Shown: positions 6,449 to 15,186, numbered from the stretch's first letter. The stretch: 18,509 nt of DNA from CAVPGH01 sp046726955 (GCA_046726955.1 JBKPBQ010000067.1:1-18509); one strand, 5' to 3'. Translations and numbers: made by a program. The notes: generated from the sequence alone by a model not told the origin.

Positions 6449-9400
6449 CGCGTCGTCCCGGGCCGGCCGCCCGGGTCAGAGCCCGGCGCCTCGAGGTGCC
6501 GTGCCTGTATCCGATCGCCGGCGCCGGACCTCGAGCGCTCGCCCGCCGCGGGAAGAGGCGCGACGCCGTTCTCCTTCTCGTCCGTCGCGTCGGGTCCCGG
6601 GACGGCGTCGCTCCGAGCGCCCCCCTCGCCGGGGAGCGTGAACAGGAACGTCGCCCCTCGGCCCACTGCCGCGTCCGCCCAGATACGCCCGCCGTGACGC
6701 TGGACGATGCGTTGCACGAGGGAGAGTCCCACGCCCGTGCCCGCGAACTGTTCGTCGCTGTGAAGGCGCTGGAAGACGCCGAACAGCCGCGCGGCGTCCT
6801 TCATGTCGAAGCCGGCGCCATTGTCCTGGACGAAGAACACGGTCTCTCCGTCCTGCCGCCGGCAGCCGATCTCGATCTTCGGCCGGTCCGTGCGCCGGGT
6901 GAACTTGAACGCGTTGGACAGCAGGTTGGTGAAGACCTGCTTGAGCAGCGAAGCGTCGGCCACGACGTCGGCGAGGTCGCCCACTCGGACCTCGGTGTGA
7001 TCCGCCTGTTCGATGGCCAGCTCCAGCACCTCGTCGACCAGCGTGGCGACACTCACCCACCGCTTCGAGAGCGGCTGCCGGCCCAGGCGGGAAAACTCGA
7101 GCAGGTCCTCGATGAGCTGCCTCATGCGTACGGCGGAGGTCTCGATCCCGTGCAGCATCTTTTGGGCCCTGGCCGGCATCTGTCCTCCGTACTCTCGGGC
7201 CAGCAGGCTCGAGAAGCCCTGGACGGCGAGGAGCGGAGACCGGAGGTCGTGCGAGACGGAGCGGGAGAAGGCCTCGAGCTCCCTATTCGCAGCTTCCAGC
7301 TCGTTCCCCCACTCGCGCCGGAGCCGGGCCATGTTGAGATGGGTCTGGATGCGCGCGATCAGCTCGCGGGCGGAGAACGGCTTGATGAGATAGTCGTCGG
7401 CCCCGGTCTCGATGCCGGCGAGCAGGGATTCCTCCCCGGCTCGGGCCGAGAGGAGCACGACCGGGACGTCCCTCGTTCGCGGGTCGGCACGCAGCTCCCG
7501 CAGGAGCGCGAGCCCGTCCATCCTCGGCATCATCACGTCGCTCAGCACGAGGTCGGGAGGGTGCTCGCGCGCCGCCTCGAGGGCCGCCTGGCCGTCGGCG
7601 GCCAGCTCCGCCTCCCAGCGTATCCGCACGATCTTCGCGAGGTAGTTGCGCATGTCCGCGTTGTCGTCGGCGATCAGGACGCGAGCGCCCTCCCGGCTCG
7701 CCGCCTCCCCGTTCGCAGAGGCGGCAGTGTCGCGAGGACGGAGAGGCGGCTCCGGGACCGCCCCCTCGTCCTCGTAACCGCTCCAGGCCATCGCTTCCAG
7801 GACGTAGGCGGCGCTCGTCATTGGCAGGTCGTCCGGCCTCCGGTTCCCGATCATCTCGGGAGGCAGGTGCGCGCTTCCCGTCGGGATCGACACCACGAAG
7901 CGGCTCCCCTCTCCCTCGACACTCGAGACACGGACGGTGCCGCCGTGGATCCTCGTGAATTCCTGTACGAGGGAGAGGCCGATGCCCGTGCCTTCGAAGC
8001 TCCGGCCACGGGCGCCCTCGACGCGGTGGAAGCGCTCGAACATGTGCGGCAGCTCCCGCTCGGGAATCCCGCAACCCGTGTCCTCGACGGTCAGCTCGAC
8101 GTGGTCGGAGCACCAGCGCAGCGTTACCGCGATTTCCCCGCGGAGCGTGAACTTGAACGCGTTCGAGACGAGATTGAGAACGATCTTCTCCCACAGCGAC
8201 ACGTCGATGTAGACGGCCTCGGAGAGCGGCGGACAATCGACGACGAGGCGGAGGGCCGAGCGCTCGACCAGAGAACGGAAGGAGCTGGCGAGACCGGCAG
8301 TGAGGGTCGAGAGGTCCGTCGGCGTGAACGAGGTGTGCAGCCGGCCCGCCTCCAGGCGGGCGAAATCGAGCAGGCTGTTGACGAGTCGCAAGAGCCGGAG
8401 CGCGCTTCGATGCACGGCCTGCAGGTCCTGTCCGTCGAGCGACGGCGCCGACCTCGCGAGCGCGTCTTCGACGGGACTGAGAATCAGCGTCAGCGGCGTT
8501 CGGAACTCGTGAGAGACGTTGCTGAAAAAGGTCGTCTTGGTGCGATCGATCTCGGCGAGGGCCTCCGCCCGCTTCCTCTCCGCCTCGTAGGCGCGGGCGT
8601 TGGCAATGACCGTCATGACCTGATCCGCCGTGGCCGCAAAGAACCGCCTGTACCGCTCGTCGAAGGCACGGTGTGGGCTGATGCCCGCGACCAGGAATCC
8701 GTACGGCGTCGACAGGCCGGCGCGGAGCAGAGGGAGGACGATCGCTCGTTCCGGACGCGCGTTCCCGCGGCCGGCGGGGAGCGGCCCGAAGAGGGCCGAG
8801 AGGTCGTCGACCACGACCTCGCGGGCGGTTCGGCTGACCTCGGCCAGGGGCCAGTACTTGGCGTCGCCCTCGCTGCGCAGGGCAACACGAGCCGCCTTCG
8901 CCGGACCATCATAGTCCGTCCATCCGCTCGCCCCGACGAGCCGCGCCTCGCTCGCCTCGTCGTTCAGGGCGTAGAGAAGAACGAAGGGTAGATCCAGCTC
9001 GTTGCCGGACAGGACGGCGGCGGCAATGCGGTAGGCTTCGCCTTCGGATTTCGCTTCGGCGGCGCGAGCCGCAAGATCGTGCAACATCCGGATCTGTCGT
9101 TCGCCCTGTACCTTTGCCGTCGTCTCCTGCACGGTGTTGAGGAGGCCGCCGACCCGTCCGTCGTCCCCGGGGACGGGGCTGTACGAGAACGTGAAGTACG
9201 TCTCTTCGGCCATTCCTCCGCTGTTGATGAACAGCTGAAGGTCCTCGGTCCAGGACGCGGGCCCTCCCTCCAGGACGCCCCTCGCCATGGGCCCGGCGAC
9301 GTCCCAGACCTCGGCCCAGACTTGCGCGGCGGGAGCGGCGAGAGAAGCGGGGTGCTTGTCCCTCAGGATGGGGCGGTAGGCGTCGTTGTAGAGGTGCAGC

Positions 9401-9660
9401 AGGTCGGGGCCCCACCAGAGCAGCATCGGGAACCGACTGCCGAGGACGGCCCCCAGCATGGTTCTGAGGCTTCTCGGCCAGTCGTCGACGGGACCGAGCT
9501 TCGTCTTGGACCAGTCCGTCGAGCGCATGAGGGCGCCCATCTCGCCGCCGCCCGCGAACAAGTCCTGCGGGGGAGCGCCGGCGGAGCGGACGGCCACCGG
9601 AGGGCCCGGCGGATCGCGTCTCCTCTTCTCCGTCCGCTTCTTCTTCGTCCTGTGCCCCAT
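6445..9660 (-). CDS. Hybrid sensor histidine kinase: PAS-GAF-kinase-receiver-kinase
   Basis: A 1071-residue soluble multi-domain kinase. An N-terminal PAS-like region (about 48-180: SKTKLGPVDDWPRSLRTML, SRFPMLLWWGPDLLHLYND, EETYFTFSYSPV) is followed by a GAF-like region (about 190-355). The first kinase has His384 (SNVSHEFRTPL), N-box Asn500 and DTGCGIP (527-533). The receiver (660-775) has Asp708 as phospho-acceptor and Lys760. The second kinase has His804 (SVSHDLRSPL), N-box Asn916 and DNGAGF (946-951). No transmembrane segment is visible, so sensing is likely intracellular. ATG 9660 (start MGHRTKKKR) has no SD; ATG 9540, beginning MGALMRSTDW, is an alternative. The frame stays open far upstream through the antisense of mprF, but that part is low-complexity and not protein-like. 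It is divergent from mprF. No output response regulator is nearby. Confidence 0.9.
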   Translation of the reverse strand: MGHRTKKKRTEKRRRDPPGPPVAVRSAGAPPQDLFAGGGEMGALMRSTDWSKTKLGPVDDWPRSLRTMLGAVLGSRFPMLLWWGPDLLHLYNDAYRPILRDKHPASLAAPAAQVWAEVWDVAGPMARGVLEGGPASWTEDLQLFINSGGMAEETYFTFSYSPVPGDDGRVGGLLNTVQETTAKVQGERQIRMLHDLAARAAEAKSEGEAYRIAAAVLSGNELDLPFVLLYALNDEASEARLVGASGWTDYDGPAKAARVALRSEGDAKYWPLAEVSRTAREVVVDDLSALFGPLPAGRGNARPERAIVLPLLRAGLSTPYGFLVAGISPHRAFDERYRRFFAATADQVMTVIANARAYEAERKRAEALAEIDRTKTTFFSNVSHEFRTPLTLILSPVEDALARSAPSLDGQDLQAVHRSALRLLRLVNSLLDFARLEAGRLHTSFTPTDLSTLTAGLASSFRSLVERSALRLVVDCPPLSEAVYIDVSLWEKIVLNLVSNAFKFTLRGEIAVTLRWCSDHVELTVEDTGCGIPERELPHMFERFHRVEGARGRSFEGTGIGLSLVQEFTRIHGGTVRVSSVEGEGSRFVVSIPTGSAHLPPEMIGNRRPDDLPMTSAAYVLEAMAWSGYEDEGAVPEPPLRPRDTAASANGEAASREGARVLIADDNADMRNYLAKIVRIRWEAELAADGQAALEAAREHPPDLVLSDVMMPRMDGLALLRELRADPRTRDVPVVLLSARAGEESLLAGIETGADDYLIKPFSARELIARIQTHLNMARLRREWGNELEAANRELEAFSRSVSHDLRSPLLAVQGFSSLLAREYGGQMPARAQKMLHGIETSAVRMRQLIEDLLEFSRLGRQPLSKRWVSVATLVDEVLELAIEQADHTEVRVGDLADVVADASLLKQVFTNLLSNAFKFTRRTDRPKIEIGCRRQDGETVFFVQDNGAGFDMKDAARLFGVFQRLHSDEQFAGTGVGLSLVQRIVQRHGGRIWADAAVGRGATFLFTLPGEGGARSDAVPGPDATDEKENGVAPLPAAGERSRSGAGDRIQARHLEAPGSDPGGRPGTTR

Positions 9661-9675
9661 CGGACGATGCGAAGG

Positions 9676-9704
9676 ATGGTCGTACAGGGTCCGTCGGGTG
9701 TCAA
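9676..9704 (-). promoter_or_regulatory. Possible sigma-70 promoter for the histidine kinase
   Basis: On the minus strand a perfect TTGACA (9704-9699) is followed after 17 nt by GACCAT (9681-9676), a weak -10. Transcription would begin about 10 nt before ATG 9660, giving a very short or leaderless message. That fits the absence of an SD at that start. Confidence 0.35.
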
Positions 9705-9744
9705 CGTCACGCGAGCACCGCTCCCCAGCTGTGCGATATCCTTT

Positions 9745-9765
9745 CCGGGCCGACGCCCGGCGTCG
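9745..9765 (+). promoter_or_regulatory. Overlapping alternative hairpins just before the mprF start
   Basis: CCGGGC (9745-9750) pairs with GCCCGG (9755-9760) over a 4-nt loop. The overlapping CGACGCC (9751-9757) pairs with GGCGTCG (9759-9765) around one C. The two folds exclude each other and end 3 nt before ATG 9769, where a ribosome site would be expected; no SD is visible. It could be an operator or an RNA switch. Confidence 0.4.
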
Positions 9766-9768
9766 ACC

Positions 9769-12327
9769 ATGCGCGACTGGCGCGATAGGCTCCGCTCCAC
9801 GTTTCCCGCCCTCGTCGGCCTCGTGCTCTTCGGGGCCGCGCTCCTCGTCCTGCGGCGCGAGCTGCACACCCTGACGTGGCGCGAGCTCACGCGGGACATC
9901 CTGGACGTCCCGCGGGGCCGGCTCCTCGCCGCGCTCGCGCTCACCGTCCTCAACTACCTGGTGATGGTCGGCTACGACCTCCTCGCCTTCGCCTATATCG
10001 GAAAGGCCGTCTCCCGCTGGCGCGTCGTGATGGCCTCGTTCATCGCCTACGCGATCGCGAACAACGTCGGCTTCGCGATGTTCTCGGGGGCGTCGGTCCG
10101 CTACCGGTTCTTCACGCGGTGGGGTGTCACCGGCGAGCAGCTCTCGCGGGTCGTCTTCTTCAACGTCACGACGTTCTGGCTGGGCCTCGTCACCCTCGGG
10201 GGCCTCGCCCTCGCCGTCAGCCCGCTTCCGGGGGCCCACGACCTGCCAGCTGTGCAATGGGCGCAGCCGGTGGGCTGGCTGTTGATGCTGTTCGGCCTCG
10301 GGTACGTCGTCGCCGTCTTCGCGCGCGGCAAGGTACTGCGGCTGTGGAGGCTCGAGCTGCCGATGCCGCCTCCGGCGCTCGGCCTCGCCCAGCTCGCCTT
10401 GTCGGCATTCGACTGGTCGCTGGCCGCCGGCGTGCTCTACGTCCTGCTGCCCCCGAGCCCGCTGTCGTTCGGCGGCCTGCTGGGGGCGTTCCTCGCCGCG
10501 CAGCTCCTCGGCGTGGCGAGCAACGTGCCCGGCGGCCTCGGCGTGTTCGAGTCGCTGATCGTCCTCATGCTGAGGCCGTACATCGACGTGGTCGCGCTCC
10601 TTCCCGCGCTCGTCGCCTATCGAGCGGTCTACTACCTCGCGCCGTTCGTCGTGGCCCTCGTCGCGCTCGTCGCGGACGAGCTCCACCAGCGCCGCGCGCA
10701 GGCGGCGCGCGTGGGGCAGGTCCTCGGCTGGCTCACCGAGCTCCTGACCCCGCACGTCCTGGCGGTGTTCACGTTCCTGGCCGGTGTCATCCTGCTCTTC
10801 TCGGGCGCCACCCCGGCGGCTCGGGGCCGGCTGCGGCTCGTCTACCTCTTCCTGCCGCTGGGCGTGATCGAGGCGTCCCATTTCCTCGGCAGCGTCGCCG
10901 GCGCGACCCTGCTGCTGGTCTCGCAGGGCCTGGCACGCCGCCTCAACGCCGCCCACCACCTCGCGGTCGCTGCGATCGCGACCGGGATCGTCGCCTCGCT
11001 GCTGAAGGGCGCGGACTACGAGGAGGCCGGCCTGCTGGCGCTTCTGCTCGTCGTCATCGTGCGGGCGGCGCCGGGGTTCGACCGGCGCGCAGCCCTCTAC
11101 GAGACCCGCTTCTCGGCGGGCTGGATCGCCGCGGTCGTGGCTGCGCTCGGCGCCTCCGTGTGGCTCGGGCTCTTCGCGTTCAAGCACGTCCAGTATTCCG
11201 GCGAGCTCTGGTGGCAGTTCGAGCTGCGCAGCCAGGCCTCGCGCGCGCTGCGCGCGTCCGTCGGCGCGGCGATCACGCTCCTCCTCTTCGGTCTCGCGCG
11301 GCTGATGCGGCCGGCTCCCCACGAGGCGCCGGAGCCCACCGGGGCCGACCTCCGGGACGCGGCGGTCGCGATCGAGGCCCAGACGTCCACGTTCCCGTAC
11401 CTCGTCTACTTGCGCGACAAGGCGCTGCTCTTCGACGACGACCGCAAGGCCTTCGTGATGTACGCCGCCCAGGGCCGTACGTGGGTGGCGCTCGGCGATC
11501 CGGTCGGTCCTCCCGAGAGGCTCTCCGGCGTCGTCCGGCTCTTCCTCGAGCACTGCGACGACTTCGCGGCCGAGCCCGTATTCTACGAGGTGGCCAAGGA
11601 CAACCTGCACCGCTACGCCGATTACGGGCTGACCTTCATCAAGCTGGGTGAGGAGGCGCGCGTCGACCTGGCCACCTTCGGCCTCGAAGGGCACATGGGC
11701 AAGAAGTTCCGCCAGGCCCTGCGCCGGCTGGAGAACGACCACGCGACGTTCCGCGTCCTCGGCACGGACGAGGTCCCCGCCGTGATGGACGCGCTCGAGA
11801 CCGTCTCGAACGACTGGCTCCGCCACAAGGCGGGAGCCGAGAAAGGCTTCTCGCTCGGGTTCTTCGATCGCACCTACGTCGCGCGCTTTCCCGTCGGGGT
11901 GCTGGAATGCGAAGGACGGATCCTCGCGTTCGCGAACGTCTGGCCGGGCCCGCGCAACCTGGAGCTGTCGGTCGACCTCATGCGATACGATCGCAACGCG
12001 CCGTCTTCGGCGATGGACGGCTTGTTCACGCACCTGATGCTGTGGGGCAAGGAGCGCGGCTACCGCTGGTTCTCGATGGGAATGGCCCCGCTGTCTGGCT
12101 TCGAGCACTCGCCCGTGGCGCCGCTCTGGAGCCGGCTGGGGCGCTTCGTCTATCGTCACGGCGAAGCGCTCTACAACTTCCGGGGCTTGCGCGCGTACAA
12201 GGAGAAGTTCAACCCCGTGTGGGAGCCGCGCTATCTCGCGTATCCAGGCGGCCTCGGCCTGGCCCGGATCCTCGCCGACGTTGCGGCCCTCATCTCCGGG
12301 GGCTATCGCCGGATCTTCCTGGGATGA
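9769..12327 (+). CDS. mprF: MprF: bifunctional aminoacyl-phosphatidylglycerol synthase/flippase
   Basis: An 852-residue inner-membrane protein, the usual MprF length. Residues 10-515 are a multi-span flippase region with its landmarks IAYAIANNVGFAMFSGASVR (92-111), FFNVTTFWLGLVTLGG (130-145) and ASNVPGGLGVFE (250-261). Residues 530-825 are the cytoplasmic DUF2156/GNAT-like synthase (YLVYLRDKALLFDDDRKAF, GDPVGP, GKKFRQALRRLEND, and near the end LYNFRGLRAYKEKFNP). MprF transfers lysine or alanine from aminoacyl-tRNA to phosphatidylglycerol and flips the product outward. This lowers the negative surface charge and protects against cationic peptides and acid. Which amino acid is used cannot be read here. 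ATG 9769 is chosen because the protein begins with a typical short cytoplasmic N-terminus; the open frame upstream is antisense to the kinase. It overlaps acvB by ATGA. Confidence 0.93.
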   Translation: MRDWRDRLRSTFPALVGLVLFGAALLVLRRELHTLTWRELTRDILDVPRGRLLAALALTVLNYLVMVGYDLLAFAYIGKAVSRWRVVMASFIAYAIANNVGFAMFSGASVRYRFFTRWGVTGEQLSRVVFFNVTTFWLGLVTLGGLALAVSPLPGAHDLPAVQWAQPVGWLLMLFGLGYVVAVFARGKVLRLWRLELPMPPPALGLAQLALSAFDWSLAAGVLYVLLPPSPLSFGGLLGAFLAAQLLGVASNVPGGLGVFESLIVLMLRPYIDVVALLPALVAYRAVYYLAPFVVALVALVADELHQRRAQAARVGQVLGWLTELLTPHVLAVFTFLAGVILLFSGATPAARGRLRLVYLFLPLGVIEASHFLGSVAGATLLLVSQGLARRLNAAHHLAVAAIATGIVASLLKGADYEEAGLLALLLVVIVRAAPGFDRRAALYETRFSAGWIAAVVAALGASVWLGLFAFKHVQYSGELWWQFELRSQASRALRASVGAAITLLLFGLARLMRPAPHEAPEPTGADLRDAAVAIEAQTSTFPYLVYLRDKALLFDDDRKAFVMYAAQGRTWVALGDPVGPPERLSGVVRLFLEHCDDFAAEPVFYEVAKDNLHRYADYGLTFIKLGEEARVDLATFGLEGHMGKKFRQALRRLENDHATFRVLGTDEVPAVMDALETVSNDWLRHKAGAEKGFSLGFFDRTYVARFPVGVLECEGRILAFANVWPGPRNLELSVDLMRYDRNAPSSAMDGLFTHLMLWGKERGYRWFSMGMAPLSGFEHSPVAPLWSRLGRFVYRHGEALYNFRGLRAYKEKFNPVWEPRYLAYPGGLGLARILADVAALISGGYRRIFLG

Positions 12328-13733
12328 AGCACGGCCTCGGCGCGGGCGCGCTCCTTCTCCTGCTCTCCGCGGCAATCCCGGCGCGAGCCGAGCCGGTCGA
12401 GACGCTCACGGCGCCGGGCCTCGGTCAGGTCACCGTCTACTCCCCCGCGGGGCCGCCTTCCGAGGTCGTCCTGTTCGTATCGGGCGACGGCGGGTGGAAC
12501 CTCGGCGTCGTGTCGATGGCCGAGCAACTGCGCGGCCGGGGCGCCCTCGTCGCCGGCATCGACGTCCGGTCGTTCGTGAAGAGCCTCGACGCGCAGCCGC
12601 GCTGCGGATACCCCGCGGGGACGCTCGAGGAGCTGTCGCGGGCCGTCCAGCTCCACCATCGCCTTCCGGCCTACAAGCGGCCGATCCTCGTCGGCTACTC
12701 GTCGGGGGCGACGCTCGTCTACGCCGCGCTGGTCGCGGCTCCGCCCGAGACCTTCGCCGGCGCGATCAGCCTCGGCTTCTGCCCGGACCTCGACGTCGCG
12801 CGCGCGCCGTGCTCCATGCGCGGCCTCGTGGCCACCAGGCGCACGAAGGGCGTCGGCTATGACCTCGGGCCGTTCGCGGACCTGCGGGTCCCGTGGATGG
12901 TGCTGCAGGGCGAGGTGGACCAGGTTTGCTCGCCCGCGACGACACAGGCCTTCGTGAAGACCACGGGATCGGCGCGTCTGTTCCTGTTGCCGAAAGTCGG
13001 GCACGGCTTCTCAGTGCCCCGCAACTGGGCAGAGGCGTTCATCGAGGCGTACGAGGCCGTCCGCGCCGGCCGGAAGACGCAAGAGGCCGAGAACGCGTCG
13101 TCACCGGAAATCGCCGACCTGCCGCTGGTCGAAGTGCCGGCGGCGGGCGGCGAGGACGGCTCGAAGATGGCGGTGATCCTGACCGGTGACGGCGGGTGGG
13201 CCGAGATCGACAAGAGCATCGGCGCCGGGCTCGCAGCCGCGGGCGTGCCGGTGGTGGGCTGGAGCAGCCTGAGCTACTACTGGACGCCGCGGACGCCGGA
13301 GGCGGCTGCGGCCGACCTCGCCCGGATCATCGAGCACTACTCGGGGCGCTGGCGGAAGCCGCGTGTGGTCCTGGTCGGCTACTCGTTCGGCGCCGACGTC
13401 CTGCCGTTCCTCGTGAACCGGCTGCCCGACGCCGTCCGTGCGCGAGTGGCGAGCGCGACCCTGCTCGGCCTCTCCGAGGCGGCGTCGTTCGAGTTTCACG
13501 TGGCGAGCTGGATTGGTGGTGGCGGCGGGCCGACGCACCCGACGCTGCCCGAGGTCCGTCGGGCACAGGTCCCGATCACCTGCGTCCGTGGCCACGGCGA
13601 GAGCGATTCGGCCTGCCTGCCCCTCGAGGGCTCACGCGTGAGCGTCGTGGAGGTGGGCGAGGGCCACCACTTCGGCGGGGAGTACGCGCGGCTCGTCGAC
13701 GTCATCCTCCGCTCGGGCGGCAGCGGGCCGTGA
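12324..13733 (+). CDS. acvB: AcvB/VirJ-family periplasmic lysyl-phosphatidylglycerol hydrolase
   Basis: A 469-residue exported alpha/beta hydrolase of the AcvB type. The signal peptide is residues 1-22 (LGAGALLLLLSAAIPARA). The first half (45-245) has SGDGGWNLG, the nucleophile-elbow-like GYSSGA (Ser126), LGFCPDL, and GHGF (His227). The second, VirJ-like half (280-465) has TGDGGWAEID, GYSFGADVLP (Ser354) and GEGHHFGGEY (His448/449). In Agrobacterium tumefaciens, AcvB hydrolyses the lysyl-phosphatidylglycerol made by LpiA, the MprF homologue, in an lpiA-acvB operon; the same gene order is seen here. Start and stop overlap as ATGA, so translation is probably coupled. It converges on the amidohydrolase. 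A general phospholipid esterase role cannot be excluded, but the context strongly supports aminoacyl-lipid turnover. Confidence 0.9.
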   Translation: MKHGLGAGALLLLLSAAIPARAEPVETLTAPGLGQVTVYSPAGPPSEVVLFVSGDGGWNLGVVSMAEQLRGRGALVAGIDVRSFVKSLDAQPRCGYPAGTLEELSRAVQLHHRLPAYKRPILVGYSSGATLVYAALVAAPPETFAGAISLGFCPDLDVARAPCSMRGLVATRRTKGVGYDLGPFADLRVPWMVLQGEVDQVCSPATTQAFVKTTGSARLFLLPKVGHGFSVPRNWAEAFIEAYEAVRAGRKTQEAENASSPEIADLPLVEVPAAGGEDGSKMAVILTGDGGWAEIDKSIGAGLAAAGVPVVGWSSLSYYWTPRTPEAAAADLARIIEHYSGRWRKPRVVLVGYSFGADVLPFLVNRLPDAVRARVASATLLGLSEAASFEFHVASWIGGGGGPTHPTLPEVRRAQVPITCVRGHGESDSACLPLEGSRVSVVEVGEGHHFGGEYARLVDVILRSGGSGP

Positions 13734-13741
13734 CGGGCCCG
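13724..13741 (+). terminator. GC-rich hairpin at the end of acvB
   Basis: CGGGCC (13724-13729) pairs with GGCCCG (13736-13741) over the loop GTGACG, which contains part of the acvB stop codon. It lies in the 44-nt space before the convergent amidohydrolase and could serve both genes. There is no T-run, so this is tentative. Confidence 0.3.
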
Positions 13742-13777
13742 GCGCCGACGGGACCTGATGAAGTCCGCTGAGCCTCT

Positions 13778-15094
13778 TCACTCGGGCGGCGACGACGAGC
13801 TCTTCACGACCACGCCGCCCTTCATCACGAAGCGCACGCGCTCGAGCTCCCTCACGTCGGCAAGCGGATCGCCGTCCACGGCCACGAGATCGGCATAGAG
13901 CCCGGGCGCGATCCGTCCCACCCGGTCGCTCCAGCCGATGAGGTCCGCGGCGTTCACGGTCGCCATCTGGATCGTCTGCATGGGCGTGAAGCCCAGCTCG
14001 ACCAGGTAGCGGAACTGGTTCGCGTTCGTGCCGTGGGGGTAGACGCCGGCGTCGGTGCCGAAAGCGAAGCGGACCTTGGCCGCGATGGCGCGGCCCCAGT
14101 TCTCGGTCTGGTGCCGGCGCAGGCTCCGCTCTTTCTCCACGATCGCATCCGGGAGACCCAGGTCCTTCGCGTGCTCGAGGATGTAGACGTCGGTGTAGAT
14201 ATCCGGCACCAGGTACGTCCCCTTCTCCTTCATGAGCCGGACGCCCTCTTCGTCCACGAGCCCGCCGTGCTCGACCGAGGCCACTCCCGCCCGCACCGCC
14301 CGCTTGATGGCCTCGGCGCCGTGAGCGTGGGCCGCGACCTTCCTCCCCCACATCGCGGCCTCCTCAACCACCGCGTCGAGCTCGGCCTGGCTGTACTGCG
14401 GCGCCCCGACCGATTCCTCCTCCGAGAGGACACCCGCCCCCGCCGCGATCTTGATGAGGTCGGCTCCGTTCTTCACGTTCGTCCGGATCTTCTTCCGCAG
14501 CTCGTAGACCCCGTCCGCGATGCCCGAGAAGCCTTGGAAGCGAAGGTAGGGAGAAAAGCCCGAGAGATCGCCGTGGCCGCCGGTCGCGCTCAGCGCGATC
14601 GCGGACACCGCCATCCGCGGTCCGACGACGGTCCCGTCGTCGATGGCGTTGCGGAGGGCCACATCGACGTACTCCGCCGCCCCCACGTTGCGGACGGTGG
14701 TGAAGCCGGCATCTAGGGTGCGGCGGGCGTAGACGTGCGCCCGCACCGCGTCGTCGATCGGGCTTCGCCGGAAGAGATCGACGTAGTAGTTGCCGGATTG
14801 CATGGTGATGTGAGTGTGCACGTCGATGAGGCCGGGCAGCACGGTTGCGGAGCCGAGGTCGATCACGCTGGCGCCGGGGGGGATGGCCAGGTTCTCGCCT
14901 ACCGCCTCTACGCGATCGCCAGCGACGAGGACCACCACTCCGTCCAGCCGGCGGCCGGCCGCGGGATCGACGAGGTGCGCGGCCCGCACCGCCACCCGCG
15001 ACGGCGAAGCCGCCGCCTCCTTGGGTTGCGCCAGCGCCACGCCGCGCCACGCGACCGCCAGCGGCAGCACGAAGACGGCGATGGTTCTTCCCAT
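13778..15094 (-). CDS. Secreted metal-dependent amidohydrolase (imidazolonepropionase/Xaa-Pro dipeptidase-like)
   Basis: A 438-residue amidohydrolase-superfamily enzyme with a signal peptide (1-22, IAVFVLPLAVAWRGVALA). Metal and catalytic residues are all visible: HTH in LPGLIDVHTH (His93, His95), carboxylatable Lys215 (DLIKIAAGAG), His256 and His258 (VAAHAHG), His276 (VEHGG) and Asp348 (FGTDAG). The C-terminal KGGVVV strand completes the composite beta-sandwich started by VAVRAAHLVDPA. Characterised relatives cleave Xaa-Pro or other dipeptides and small amides; the exact substrate is not predictable. ATG 15094 has GGGAG about 10 nt upstream and gives the signal peptide. The decayed GH127 copy lies 92 nt upstream on the same strand, so the amidohydrolase may have been left with a new upstream region. 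It converges on acvB. Confidence 0.88.
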   Translation of the reverse strand: MGRTIAVFVLPLAVAWRGVALAQPKEAAASPSRVAVRAAHLVDPAAGRRLDGVVVLVAGDRVEAVGENLAIPPGASVIDLGSATVLPGLIDVHTHITMQSGNYYVDLFRRSPIDDAVRAHVYARRTLDAGFTTVRNVGAAEYVDVALRNAIDDGTVVGPRMAVSAIALSATGGHGDLSGFSPYLRFQGFSGIADGVYELRKKIRTNVKNGADLIKIAAGAGVLSEEESVGAPQYSQAELDAVVEEAAMWGRKVAAHAHGAEAIKRAVRAGVASVEHGGLVDEEGVRLMKEKGTYLVPDIYTDVYILEHAKDLGLPDAIVEKERSLRRHQTENWGRAIAAKVRFAFGTDAGVYPHGTNANQFRYLVELGFTPMQTIQMATVNAADLIGWSDRVGRIAPGLYADLVAVDGDPLADVRELERVRFVMKGGVVVKSSSSPPE

Positions 15095-15186
15095 GGCGAC
15101 GCCACTCCCGCGAGAGGAGCGAGCCTAACACGACGGCCCGCGCCGTTCAGGGCCGCAGGAGCGGGGAGCGCGGGTGTTGTCGTCTC

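Noticed and set aside
6496..8991. An 831-codon plus-strand open frame opposite the kinase
   Set aside because: It is antisense to well-conserved kinase and receiver motifs, and its translation is charged, low-complexity sequence with no recognisable family.
9876..11651. A 591-codon plus-strand frame inside mprF
   Set aside because: It is an Arg/Pro/Ala-rich shadow in another frame of a clear MprF membrane protein.
9661..12375. A very long minus-strand open frame continuing from the kinase through the whole antisense of mprF
   Set aside because: Its translation there is low-complexity Glu/Arg/Gln/Pro-rich sequence without domains, the mirror of a gene with G or C in nearly every third position. 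The kinase proper begins near 9660.
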